DNA from: Vibrio sp. S9_S30
GTDB lineage: Bacteria > Pseudomonadota > Gammaproteobacteria > Enterobacterales > Vibrionaceae
Assembly (NCBI RefSeq): GCF_014694455.1
Contig: NZ_JAAUWT010000026.1
Coordinates: 1 to 40,825 of the forward strand
Length of the DNA: 40,825 nucleotides
Direction of reading: 5' to 3'
In this document: one piece after another, positions 1 to 8,251 of the stretch
Layout of the letters: each line of letters starts with the position of its first letter
Numbering within the stretch: the stretch's first letter is position 1
Program-made: the position numbers and the translations under genes
The notes under the pieces: model-generated
Databases searched by the model: none
What the model saw: only the letters and a program-made list of their open reading frames with translations
What the model was told of the DNA's origin: nothing

Positions 1-25
1 GAAAGTGGTAAGCGACTCATTTTAC

Positions 26-55
26 CCAAGAAAAGAAAGAGGAAGCCTTTTCCTC
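26..55 (-). terminator. terminator-like hairpin, leftward
   Basis: Read leftward, a GAGGAA/TTCCTC stem with a 5-nt loop (39-55) is followed by a pyrimidine-rich TTTCTTTTCTT tract. The form is that of an intrinsic terminator, but no gene with an obvious claim to it lies directly upstream. Confidence 0.4.
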
Positions 56-87
56 GGGTTGTTCTGTATAAGGCTCCCCGGTATCCA

Positions 88-123
88 CATAAGAAAAGAG
101 CCGCACGCTGTTAAGCGAGCGGC
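88..123 (-). terminator. terminator-like hairpin, leftward
   Basis: The stem GCCGC/GCGGC plus CGCT/AGCG with a GTTA loop (100-123) is followed, reading leftward, by TCTTTTCTT. It is strong and GC-rich. It lies about 230 nt beyond the main flagellin terminator, so it could close a short independent transcript between about 350 and 90 or act as a back-up. Confidence 0.5.
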
Positions 124-353
124 ATTATGCCTTCGGGTGGCGTTTTTTGTTTTCATCTCAACACACCTATACCATAGGCGCGTCCAGCATTTAGCCCACT
201 TGAAAGAATCTGTTATCACCCCTTTCTAAAAAATCACTAGTCCTATCCAAATACGATTTGTTAGTAGAATCAAAAAACTAGAAACAACAGATCTAGGAAT
301 CAAATACATAAGAGGCTATGTATTGATGCATTAGGTTGTGGTTTTCTTTAGGC

Positions 354-391
354 AAGAAAAAAGCCCCTTTTCCTTTGAGAGAACCGGGGCT
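354..391 (-). terminator. intrinsic terminator of the flagellin gene
   Basis: Leftward reading gives AGCCCC, an 18-nt loop, GGGGCT, then TTTTTTC. This is the first strong terminator after the flagellin stop codon, about 195 nt downstream, so the mRNA has an unusually long 3' UTR. Confidence 0.75.
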
Positions 392-584
392 GTTACTAGT
401 CAGAGTCATGCGGAGATCAGAGAAATGAAACATATCCCTAACTAGCCAGGTGCATCCAATACAAATTACTAAACATTCCGCAGGTAAGAGATGAGAGAGC
501 GTCCTGTTTTTTGTACCTTCCGCGCTTGCTAACTTAGCTTCACCATTCGCCCATCCACGTCTGTCCAGGCGATGACGTGCATTA

Positions 585-1730
585 CTATTGAAGTAATTGC
601 ATTGCTGAGTTTGGCAACTGTTTTGCTTGAGCAAGTATTGATGTACCTGCCTGTTGCAAAATCTGCGATTTCGTAAGTTCCGTGGTCTCTTTTGCCCAGT
701 CTGTATCTTTGATACGACTGTTGGAAGCATCCACATTCTCACGTACGTTTGCTAAGTTATTGATGCTGTGACTGAGTCGGTTTTGTTTCGCACCTAAATC
801 CGCACGTTGGCTATCAATATACTTGAGCGCGGCATCCACTACGCTAATGGCGTTTTGAGAGCCTGCAACCGTTCTGAGGTCCAAATCTTGAACCGTCGTT
901 TGTACACCCGGACCACTCGTTAACCCGACTTCCCCGGCAAGTGCCCCAGAGATAGTAAGATCACCTTCCAAATGTGGTTCGGCTACGAAAACTTGTATCT
1001 GTCCATTTTCACTGACAGAAGCGTGAATCATATCCGACTGACCATTAATGTATGTCGCCAGTTCTTCGATATCATCACCAGCATTCGCCATTATCTCGAT
1101 AACTTGTGCTTCACCCGCCTTTGTTGTGAATTCAAACTTGATATCAAGTTTGTCTGCAGGTACACCCCAATCTATCCCTTTGGCACTTTCTGGTGGTGCA
1201 ACAAAAGTGCTGCCGCCCATTCGTGTATCATCAGCCCGGATACTTGTCAGTGCCATGATCATTGCTTCACCGGAGTTAGCACCAATCTGGAATGCAGCAT
1301 CACCAAATGAGCCATTAAGCAGTCGACGCCCACCAAAGGATGTGGTTTCAGCGATGCGGTTGAGTTCATCCTGCAACGCAACTGCCTCTTCGTTGATAGC
1401 TCTACGGTCTGCATCGGTGTTCGAACCATTGGCAGACTGAATCGCAAGGTCTCGCATACGTTGCAGAACATTGGTTGATTCGTTCATCGCACCTTCTGCA
1501 GTTTGGGCAATGGAGATACCATCGTTGGCGTTTCTCATTGCTACATCAAGACCACGTGATTGCGCTGTCAATCGGTTGGAGATTTGCAAGCCAGCTGCAT
1601 CATCTTTTGCACTATTAATTTTGTGCCCTGACGATAGACGCTCCATCGATGTGTTAAGGTCGTTGGTCGACTTATTTAGGTAACGTTGTGCCGTCATTGC
1701 GGAAACGTTAGTGCTCACTGTTACAGCCAT
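585..1730 (-). CDS. flaC: polar flagellin
   Basis: Flagellin subunit of the polar filament, exported through the flagellar type III apparatus. The 381-residue length is normal for Vibrio flagellins. The conserved D0/D1 ends are clear: an N-terminus beginning MAVTVSTNVSAMTAQRYL and containing ERLSSGHKINSAKDDAAGLQISNRL, and a C-terminus with ENVDASNSRIKDTDWAKET and SILAQAKQLPNSA. The central part is variable. The start ATG follows AGGAG. It lies just beyond flgL, where Vibrio species of the parahaemolyticus/vulnificus type carry flaC (V. cholerae has flaA there), so the letter is by position only. The protein ends in QLLQ rather than the commoner LLG. Both a sigma-28-like and a sigma-54-like element lie 150-210 nt upstream. 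Confidence 0.93.
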   Translation of the reverse strand: MAVTVSTNVSAMTAQRYLNKSTNDLNTSMERLSSGHKINSAKDDAAGLQISNRLTAQSRGLDVAMRNANDGISIAQTAEGAMNESTNVLQRMRDLAIQSANGSNTDADRRAINEEAVALQDELNRIAETTSFGGRRLLNGSFGDAAFQIGANSGEAMIMALTSIRADDTRMGGSTFVAPPESAKGIDWGVPADKLDIKFEFTTKAGEAQVIEIMANAGDDIEELATYINGQSDMIHASVSENGQIQVFVAEPHLEGDLTISGALAGEVGLTSGPGVQTTVQDLDLRTVAGSQNAISVVDAALKYIDSQRADLGAKQNRLSHSINNLANVRENVDASNSRIKDTDWAKETTELTKSQILQQAGTSILAQAKQLPNSAMQLLQ

Positions 1731-1880
1731 AGTTTGCTCTCCTGTTGAGTTCGCTTTCTCAGCGAACCGGTCAGCTAATACTTTATTGGATAAGCACTGA
1801 CCGAAAGTTACTTTTAGAAGTCCAACTTATTTAGTGGTGAACTTCTAACTGCACCTAAGTTGTTTCGTTACATTTATACA

Positions 1881-1896
1881 TTCAACTTGTATGCCA
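1881..1896 (-). promoter_or_regulatory. sigma-54-like promoter of flagellin
   Basis: Leftward reading is TGGCAT-N5-TTGAA. The -24 GG is perfect; the -12 element has GA instead of GC at the correct 10-nt spacing. It resembles the better sigma-54 site before flgK (TGGCAT-N5-TTGCA). The -12 mismatch makes this a weak call. Confidence 0.35.
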
Positions 1897-1910
1897 ACTT
1901 TTTCAACATT

Positions 1911-1937
1911 CTTACCGCTAATATGAATTAAATTTTA
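1911..1937 (-). promoter_or_regulatory. sigma-28 (FliA)-like promoter of flagellin
   Basis: Leftward reading is TAAA-N15-GCGGTAAG, against the known FliA consensus TAAA-N15-GCCGATAA. The spacing is exact and the -10 element is partly matched. It lies about 180 nt before the flagellin ATG and 15-25 nt upstream of the sigma-54-like element. The remaining 1731-2150 interval is AT-rich and I see no gene in it. Confidence 0.5.
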
Positions 1938-2150
1938 TTTATCTATTTTTTAATGAGTTAGAATCAAATTAAATTCACTGTCTTTCTTTTTTTCTCTTAG
2001 AGATATCTCAATAAGCACAGAAAAAGTGACTCTCTTTATTTCTGTTTACCGCACGAAATGGCTTTAGCGGCAATCTTTTACCTTTTCCTCTCAAGAGGCA
2101 AACCGGGCACTTAAGGCTGAGCACATAAGGCGTGAGGTTGCAAAAAGAGT

Positions 2151-3344
2151 TTAAATGTAATTGAACAGTGTCAAGTCTTTCACTTTCCCGAAAGCTTGTT
2201 GGGAGGCTTTGAGTGCTAATGAGTTTTCGTTGAACTCGATCACCGCTTGTGCGTAATCAAGATCTTCAAAATTACTTTTTGACTTCGCCATAGAAAGCTT
2301 GAAGTCATCATGCTGATCTTCTTGAATATCCAAAGTCTTCAAGCGCGAACCCAAATCAGTACGAACCGTATTGATATGGGTAAAAGCTTTCTGAAACTCT
2401 TCTGTTACCTGGTGAAGTTCTGCCGTACCACTAGAATCAGCAACCGAGCGTTGAGAATATTCTTGTGCTTTTTGAAAAGTATCAAAGATGCTGAAGGTTT
2501 TCTTCGGCTCGAACGTAATATTGTCTCCAGGCGTAACCCGACCTTTGAATCGAATTTGCAAATCTTCGTACTTTATACCGACTTTTGGATCGTAAGTGTC
2601 CGATTTCACTACAGAGCCATCTTTTGCCAATTGATAACCGAAGCTCCCGTCCCCCATATCAACAAACGTAATGTTGTATTCAGAGGTATCGGAATAATTT
2701 AAATTTGTTGCACTTTCAACCAGCAGTTCAGACGCAACCTGAAGGTTATATTGCGGATCGTAGTCACCTAATGGGTTATCAATTTCCATAAACACTTTAT
2801 TGCCCGGATCACTTACCGGTATTTCAAGACCATTGGCAATTTTCATATTGCGGCGATAAGAATCCCCGATATACGAAACATTCCCATTATTATCTCTAAA
2901 AAACGGTTGGTTTTTCGGTTTGGTTCCGGCAAAAATGTAGTTGCCTGACTCATCTTGTGTATTAGCAAGATTGAGCATGTTAAGGGCCATCTCTTCAAGC
3001 TCACGTGCTTTCGCTGCACGATCTTCTGGAGAAAGCGAACCATTAATCATTTCCATAACCGAGCGTTTGGCATCATCTGTATGCTGCTCGGCATTCGCAA
3101 TGATCACCTCTTGGTTTTCAAGGCGGTTACGAATCAATACGATGGAATCCATGTATTGACGCAATTCTTCTGTTTGCTGTTTTATTCCCTGAACATAGTG
3201 AGCGGCTAACGGATTATCTGCGGCAGTAAGCAATTTCTTACCCGACGCTAATTGGGCTTGGTTGTTGTACACTTTTTGCTCTTGACGCTGTAGGTCATTC
3301 TGTACCGTTTGATAGTTGTGGAAACTGGCTATTCGATTAATCAT
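2151..3344 (-). CDS. flgL: hook-filament junction protein FlgL (HAP3)
   Basis: FlgL forms the second of the two junction zones between hook and flagellin filament. The 397 residues start MINRIASFHNYQTVQNDLQRQE and carry flagellin-like helical ends: an N-terminal KVYNNQAQLASGKKLLTAADNP segment and a C-terminal helix ending ALKASQQAFGKVKDLTLFNYI. It follows flgK by 12 nt, so the two are surely co-transcribed from the sigma-54 site upstream of flgK. I see no strong terminator between flgL and the flagellin promoter region, only weak hairpins, so some read-through into the flagellin gene is possible. Confidence 0.95.
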   Translation of the reverse strand: MINRIASFHNYQTVQNDLQRQEQKVYNNQAQLASGKKLLTAADNPLAAHYVQGIKQQTEELRQYMDSIVLIRNRLENQEVIIANAEQHTDDAKRSVMEMINGSLSPEDRAAKARELEEMALNMLNLANTQDESGNYIFAGTKPKNQPFFRDNNGNVSYIGDSYRRNMKIANGLEIPVSDPGNKVFMEIDNPLGDYDPQYNLQVASELLVESATNLNYSDTSEYNITFVDMGDGSFGYQLAKDGSVVKSDTYDPKVGIKYEDLQIRFKGRVTPGDNITFEPKKTFSIFDTFQKAQEYSQRSVADSSGTAELHQVTEEFQKAFTHINTVRTDLGSRLKTLDIQEDQHDDFKLSMAKSKSNFEDLDYAQAVIEFNENSLALKASQQAFGKVKDLTLFNYI

Positions 3345-3356
3345 CTAGCTCCCCTT

Positions 3357-5237
3357 CTATCTCAGTGCCAAAATCGTATTAAAGGTATCGTTCGCCGTTT
3401 GCATGATCCGCGAAGATGCCATGTAAGCTTGTTGAAACTTCATCATATTTGCAGCTTCTTCATCCAAGTTAACCCCAGAGATGGAAGCTATACGCTCTTT
3501 TGCCGCTTCATTTTCTAGCTTGGCAATATCGGCAAGTCGCGAGGCAGTGGATGTTTTCAACCCAACATCGGTATTTAAGTCTTTATAAACACCCAGCACG
3601 GTTGTATTGCCGTCATTCATCACCTTATCCGTTTGGATATTCTGCATTTTGAGCAAGTTACCGTTGTCACCTTCAGAAGGGACAAGGTTTGCCGCAAATT
3701 TGTCGTTCGCCTTTGCCCCGCTAGTCAGTTCGAATGTCGTCCCATCAACAGTAACAGGGCCAGAAGGCGGATAAGCTTGAGGTTGCATTACAACCTGCCC
3801 TTTCATATCCAAAACGGCGAACTGGTCTCCCGTTGGAGAGACAACAATTTGAAACTCTCTTAAATTCCCGGCTTGAAGAATGTTAAATTTAGCGGTGCCT
3901 AATGCTTCCGTGTAAGAACTTTCGTAGCTTTGAGCGGCAATTTTTGCAGGGTCGTTCATTTCCACTCTGATTAAAGAGGCGGAACTCTCAGTAGGGCGGA
4001 TGAGAAAGCGCTCTCCTTCTTCAGGCGCGTTTTCTACATTGATCCTCATACCATCCAAAATGAAGCCGTTTGCAAAGTCACTATCAGAAACGGTAATGCT
4101 CTCACCGCTTGGTTTAGTGACACGATAGCTAGAGCCATCGTATTTAACCGAATACTCTCCACTACTGAGCTGAGAAATATCTTCGATAAAAACACCGATC
4201 TCTGCTTTTGAATCTGTCGAAGTAATCACACGTGATTTCAGCATTTCAGCTGAGTTAACATCGGTAAATACGTTTTCACCAATATCCCCACGTAAATCTA
4301 ACCCTTGTGATTGCAATTTATTGACACCAAAAGACATGGCGATCGCTATACGCCCAAGCTCGCTCATAACATTAGGAATAGATTCATCACGTGCTTTCAA
4401 GAATGCCGCTAACTTACCATTCAAACCATCATGCTTAACGGCTTTAACTCCCTTACCTTCAACCATACCAATGCGTAGCTGCTGTGGATCAGGGTCGCCC
4501 TGTAAAAGAGTCAATTGGCTCGCTTCTGTCCCAGAGACCAAAGTGTGTCCGTTACCTATATGTACGTTAAAGCCTTCGTTGTTTTTACGTGGCGTGACGG
4601 TTACCTTGGTGAATTGAGCCAGTTCATTGATCAGACGTTCCTGTTCATCTCGAAGGTCATTGTTCGGTCCCGGTGTACGCATCATCAAACGGTTAACATC
4701 ACGTATTTCGATCGCCAGTGAATTCATTTGCTCAATGGTGCCCTGCATTTTCTTATTGACGTTTTCTCTTTCAGTACGCACAACCGAATAAAAGTGGTTT
4801 AGGTTTTGGGTGATCAATTGTGATTTTTCTAACAGCACTTTTCTGGCACCCATATCATTAGGGGAATCCGCCAGTGTTTTTAATGTATCAAACCATTCGT
4901 TGATGTTTTCAGGGATTTTCTTTGAAGCCACTGAAGACAACATGTTCGTAATGTTATCCAAGTATTCTTCGGTATCCTGCTTATTCGCAAACTCTGTCGT
5001 AGTGAGGTTAAGCTCATTAACGGCAAATTGATCCCATGAGCGGCGAACATTTTCCACATGGACACCCATGCCATAAGTTTGCCCCCCAAATTGCTTAGGG
5101 GTATTAACTGCCTGGATCACAGACTGACGGCTGTAGCCCTCGGTATTCGCATTAGAAATGTTGTGACCGGTGGTATTTAATTGCCGTTGAGCTGTCAAGA
5201 CGCTTTGTGTACCTACACTAAGTAGATCCGATGACAT
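3357..5237 (-). CDS. flgK: hook-associated protein FlgK (HAP1)
   Basis: FlgK is the first junction protein on the hook tip. The 626 residues begin MSSDLLSVGTQSVLTAQRQLNTTGHNISNANTEGYSRQ in sequence, including the axial-protein motif NTTGHNISNANTEGY seen near the N-terminus of rod, hook and HAP proteins. The C-terminal helix runs SGVNLDEEAANMMKFQQAYMAS to NTILALR, as in other FlgK proteins. A GGGGG ribosome binding site precedes the ATG. It is the first gene of the flgK-flgL unit, with a good sigma-54 promoter 65 nt upstream. Confidence 0.96.
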   Translation of the reverse strand: MSSDLLSVGTQSVLTAQRQLNTTGHNISNANTEGYSRQSVIQAVNTPKQFGGQTYGMGVHVENVRRSWDQFAVNELNLTTTEFANKQDTEEYLDNITNMLSSVASKKIPENINEWFDTLKTLADSPNDMGARKVLLEKSQLITQNLNHFYSVVRTERENVNKKMQGTIEQMNSLAIEIRDVNRLMMRTPGPNNDLRDEQERLINELAQFTKVTVTPRKNNEGFNVHIGNGHTLVSGTEASQLTLLQGDPDPQQLRIGMVEGKGVKAVKHDGLNGKLAAFLKARDESIPNVMSELGRIAIAMSFGVNKLQSQGLDLRGDIGENVFTDVNSAEMLKSRVITSTDSKAEIGVFIEDISQLSSGEYSVKYDGSSYRVTKPSGESITVSDSDFANGFILDGMRINVENAPEEGERFLIRPTESSASLIRVEMNDPAKIAAQSYESSYTEALGTAKFNILQAGNLREFQIVVSPTGDQFAVLDMKGQVVMQPQAYPPSGPVTVDGTTFELTSGAKANDKFAANLVPSEGDNGNLLKMQNIQTDKVMNDGNTTVLGVYKDLNTDVGLKTSTASRLADIAKLENEAAKERIASISGVNLDEEAANMMKFQQAYMASSRIMQTANDTFNTILALR

Positions 5238-5301
5238 AATGCCCCCAAAAAGAATTGCTTAGAATCAATAAAATCGCTACTGCATCACCATGTGATATAA
5301 A

Positions 5302-5317
5302 TGCAATATGTATGCCA
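5302..5317 (-). promoter_or_regulatory. sigma-54 promoter of flgKL
   Basis: Leftward TGGCAT-N5-TTGCA matches the sigma-54 consensus TGGCAC-N5-TTGCA at 10 of 11 positions with correct spacing. It lies 65 nt before the flgK ATG, in the 188-nt flgJ-flgK gap. In Vibrio such sites depend on the activators FlrA or FlrC. Confidence 0.8.
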
Positions 5318-5423
5318 TCGAACTATCCAAGAAGGGGGAGGTAAGTTTAGTAGAGCAATGGAGGAGAATAATTTGAGAAAGGCTAAAACAAAAAACTGCA
5401 CAAATAGTGCAGCTTTAAATTCA

Positions 5424-6335
5424 TTAATTACCTAAAATATCATCCACCTGAGCTTTCACTCTTAGGACTTTATCAGCATAGTTCGGGTCGGTAGCGTAAC
5501 CCGCTTTGTGTATTCCATGAATGAACGCTTTATTATCCCCGTCATGTTGAAGAGCGGTTTGGTAGCGAGGGTTATCATTCAAGAAACGCACGTAGTCGTT
5601 AAAGCTATCTTGATAAGAAGAATAAGAACGGAAGTCTGCCTTCTCCTTAACGGGAACACCATCATAAACCTCTAGAGTTTGGGTTGAGACTTTGCCACCA
5701 TCCCAACGTTTGTCGGCTTTAATATTGAATAAATTGTTACTCGATCCTAGAGAGTTCTTGATAACTTTCTGCCCCCAACCGGTTTCCAATGCCGCTTGAG
5801 CAATGATGACCGAAGCATCCACACCAAGAGCTTGTGCTGCTCTATCCGCATAAGGTTTTAATTTATCAACAAACTGTTGTGGGGTATCGAATGCCGACTC
5901 ACTTACTGCACGCGTTGCTGCTACTTGACGCACTTTATCGGAATCCACTGGCAAGCGAAGTGACGCATCCAATGCTGCATTTCTCATGGTCATTTCAGAC
6001 GAGTCTTCACCCGCTCCAGCACTCAACTGAGCAACAATCATGTCAGCGAGCCCTAACGAACCAGAATCACTCATTTCACTTGCCATTTGTTCATCGAGCA
6101 TTTGACGATAGAAATCCTGATTTTGACTTTTCATTAAGTCGGATTCAAAGGTCGTATTCGCATCACGCATTGATTTAAAAAGCATGGATGTGAAAATGGA
6201 CTCAAACTGCTTTGCCGCCGTTTTCAAAGCCGCTTGCTTTTCTTCATCTGTTCCGGCACCCATTGCGCCCTGACGAAGTTTATCTAGGGAGGCAATATCG
6301 TGAATAAAGCCTATATCGTTAGGATTCTTAACCAT
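5424..6335 (-). CDS. flgJ: flagellar rod-capping peptidoglycan hydrolase FlgJ
   Basis: FlgJ caps the growing rod and cuts peptidoglycan so that the rod can cross the wall. The N-terminal half (about residues 1-100) is the rod-binding domain (LKTAAKQFESIFTSMLFKSMRDA). The C-terminal half is a glucosaminidase-type domain with the catalytic-glutamate region AALETGWGQKVI and GSSNNLFNIKAD. Two ATG codons are in tandem. The AGGAGA site sits 3 nt from the first (6338) and 6 nt from the second, so I chose the second, giving 303 residues. The flgI stop codon lies within this ribosome binding site, showing tight coupling to flgI. Confidence 0.95.
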   Translation of the reverse strand: MVKNPNDIGFIHDIASLDKLRQGAMGAGTDEEKQAALKTAAKQFESIFTSMLFKSMRDANTTFESDLMKSQNQDFYRQMLDEQMASEMSDSGSLGLADMIVAQLSAGAGEDSSEMTMRNAALDASLRLPVDSDKVRQVAATRAVSESAFDTPQQFVDKLKPYADRAAQALGVDASVIIAQAALETGWGQKVIKNSLGSSNNLFNIKADKRWDGGKVSTQTLEVYDGVPVKEKADFRSYSSYQDSFNDYVRFLNDNPRYQTALQHDGDNKAFIHGIHKAGYATDPNYADKVLRVKAQVDDILGN

Positions 6336-6344
6336 CATGTTCTC

Positions 6345-7442
6345 CTAGATAATAATCAGCTGACCTTCAATGGCACCCGCTTGTTTTAACGCTTGCAAGA
6401 TAGCCATTAAATCTGAAGGCGCCGCGCCAACTTCATTCACTGCTCGCACTAGATCATCGAGTGTAAGACCCGGCTCAAACTTAAACATCTTGCCAGACTG
6501 CTCTGATACTTCAATATCGCTATTTGGCACAACAACGGTATTCCCCCCCCCCATTGCGTTAGGTTGACTGACGTTGAGGTTTTCTTTTATCGCAACGGTC
6601 ATGCCGCCATGTGTCACCGCAGCAGGTTTTAACCGAACGTGCTTACCAACAACGATGGTGCCCGTTCGCGAATTAACGATGATTTTTGCCGAACCATCAG
6701 CAGGGTTGAATTCAACGTTTTCAACCGCAGATAAAAAAGCCACTCGCTGGCTCACTTCACGCGGTGCTCGCACTTTTACGGAGGTCGCATCAATCGCTTG
6801 GGCCATTTGAGGACCTAGGAAATTATTGACCGCATCGGCCATACGTTGCGCTGTAGTAAAGTCAGATTGCAAAAGGTTAAAAGTAATGTAGTCACCACGA
6901 CTAAATGGGTTAGGTACTTCACGTTCAACCGTTGCTCCGCTAGAAATGATGCCCACTGTAGGGTTATTACCAACGATTTTAGACCCATCAGCCCCCGTCG
7001 CACTAAAACCACTAACCACCAAATTACCTTGTGCTACGGCGTAAACTTCACCATCCAAACCTTTTAAGAAAGTTTGCAGCAACGTTCCGCCTCGAAGGCT
7101 TTTTGCTGCACCAATCGATGAAACCGTCACGTCAACTTGCTGACCTTGTTTGGAGAATGCAGGTAATTCAGCGGTTACAATCACCGCTGCAACGTTCTTC
7201 GTTTTAGGTTTTGTGCCTGGAGGTAATTGGATGCCGAAATTTTGAAGCATCGCATTAAAGCTTTGGTCAGTAAACGGTGTGGACTCCCCCGTACCTGGTA
7301 ACCCCGTTACCAAACCGTAACCAACCAATTGGTTGCTACGAACCCCAGCAACTTTAGCCACATCCTTTATTCGCGCGGCTTGGGCTGAACCGATTGCCAG
7401 TATCATCAAACCCGCGACTACTACTGTCCATTTCTTTAACAT
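6345..7442 (-). CDS. flgI: flagellar P-ring protein FlgI
   Basis: FlgI polymerises into the P ring in the peptidoglycan layer around the rod. It is 365 residues, the usual size, with a signal peptide (MLKKWTVVVAGLMILAIGSAQA). Family sequence is strong: ARIKDVAKVAGVRSNQLVGYG, LVTGLPGTGEST and a C-terminal TLDDLVRAVNEVGAAPSDLM. Ten consecutive G residues on the coding strand encode the tail of Met and Gly-Gly-Gly in NAMGGGNTVVVP. A one-base slip there would truncate the protein. It lies between flgH and flgJ in the flgF-J operon. Confidence 0.96.
   Translation of the reverse strand: MLKKWTVVVAGLMILAIGSAQAARIKDVAKVAGVRSNQLVGYGLVTGLPGTGESTPFTDQSFNAMLQNFGIQLPPGTKPKTKNVAAVIVTAELPAFSKQGQQVDVTVSSIGAAKSLRGGTLLQTFLKGLDGEVYAVAQGNLVVSGFSATGADGSKIVGNNPTVGIISSGATVEREVPNPFSRGDYITFNLLQSDFTTAQRMADAVNNFLGPQMAQAIDATSVKVRAPREVSQRVAFLSAVENVEFNPADGSAKIIVNSRTGTIVVGKHVRLKPAAVTHGGMTVAIKENLNVSQPNAMGGGNTVVVPNSDIEVSEQSGKMFKFEPGLTLDDLVRAVNEVGAAPSDLMAILQALKQAGAIEGQLIII
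6543..6552. repeat. ten-base homopolymer inside flgI
   Basis: Ten C on the shown strand, hence ten G in the flgI mRNA, spanning the codons for Met-Gly-Gly-Gly. Tracts of this length are prone to slipped-strand replication errors. See findings. Confidence 0.9.
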
Positions 7443-7467
7443 GTCAAAACTCCGACAATTCTCTCAC

Positions 7468-8238
7468 TTACAGAGATACATTAAAGAATCGTGCCAAGAA
7501 TCCAGGCTCTTGCATATCTTGTTGATTTCCGGAGCCTGAATACTGAATTCGCGCATTTGAAATTCGAGTTGAGGCAATCGTATTGTCAAAATCTATGTCC
7601 TGCGGTCGAATTGTGCCGCTTAAGCGGATGTATTCATCCCCTGTATTTAAGGTAAGCCATTTCTCGCCACGAATAATCAGATTCCCGTTAGCGAGCACTT
7701 CAATCACTTCAACCGTTATAGAACCACTGATGCTATTTGACTGATTGGCCGAAGCATTCCCCGTAAAGTTATTCTGATTACTCAATTCGTATGAAAAGTT
7801 GTAATCTTGGATCTTCAGCTCTTGCCCACCAACACTCAGTGGGTCCATCGACGCGTCATTTGATTTGCTCAGATCGGCATCGGCACTTTTCGCGGCTTTG
7901 GTATTTTCCGCCAAATTCACCGTGACAATATCACCGACTCCATGGGGTTTACTATCGTCATACAGATTCTGGGTCTGCTGACTGTTAAATAATGAACCTG
8001 TTGCTGTCGCGTAATGCGCGGGTTTCTGCTTAGGATGAATCGGCGCCCAAGCCGGATCGCCTGCTACTGGCTCAGTTCTACTGCGCAATGTATCCACAAT
8101 ACCACCACTGCTGGACTGGTCACCTTCGATCGCATCGACAACCGTTGTCCCCGCATTCGGATCCGTGCCCTCCGGTTTTTGTATCGACGTACAACCTGCC
8201 ATCACCAGTGTTAGAAAAACCAAGAGTAAACGCATCAT
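7468..8238 (-). CDS. flgH: flagellar L-ring lipoprotein FlgH
   Basis: FlgH forms the L ring in the outer membrane. A lipoprotein signal ends in the lipobox VMAGC (Cys16 from the chosen start). Family-typical segments include SLFNSQQTQNLYDDSKPHGVGDIVTVNL, read in two pieces, and NLIIRGEKWLTLNTGDEYIRLSG near the C-terminus. A GTG nine bases further upstream (8247) lies inside the AAGGTG ribosome binding site, so the first ATG (8238) is the better start, giving 256 residues. The gene follows flgG by 13 nt in the flgF-J operon. Confidence 0.95.
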   Translation of the reverse strand: MMRLLLVFLTLVMAGCTSIQKPEGTDPNAGTTVVDAIEGDQSSSGGIVDTLRSRTEPVAGDPAWAPIHPKQKPAHYATATGSLFNSQQTQNLYDDSKPHGVGDIVTVNLAENTKAAKSADADLSKSNDASMDPLSVGGQELKIQDYNFSYELSNQNNFTGNASANQSNSISGSITVEVIEVLANGNLIIRGEKWLTLNTGDEYIRLSGTIRPQDIDFDNTIASTRISNARIQYSGSGNQQDMQEPGFLARFFNVSL

Positions 8239-8251
8239 GACAGTCACCTTA

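Larger units (their letters stand above)
1..584. other. gene-poor region downstream of flagellin
   Basis: I see no convincing gene here. Short open frames exist but none has a family signature or a good ribosome binding site. The stretch holds three leftward terminator-like hairpins, listed separately, and the roughly 195-nt 3' untranslated region of the flagellin mRNA (about 390-584). Further flagellin genes often follow this locus in Vibrio, but none is visible inside the window. Confidence 0.5.

Noticed and set aside
293..742. 149-codon leftward open frame over the flagellin end
   Set aside because: It overlaps the flagellin C-terminus in another frame and contains a terminator; a shadow frame.
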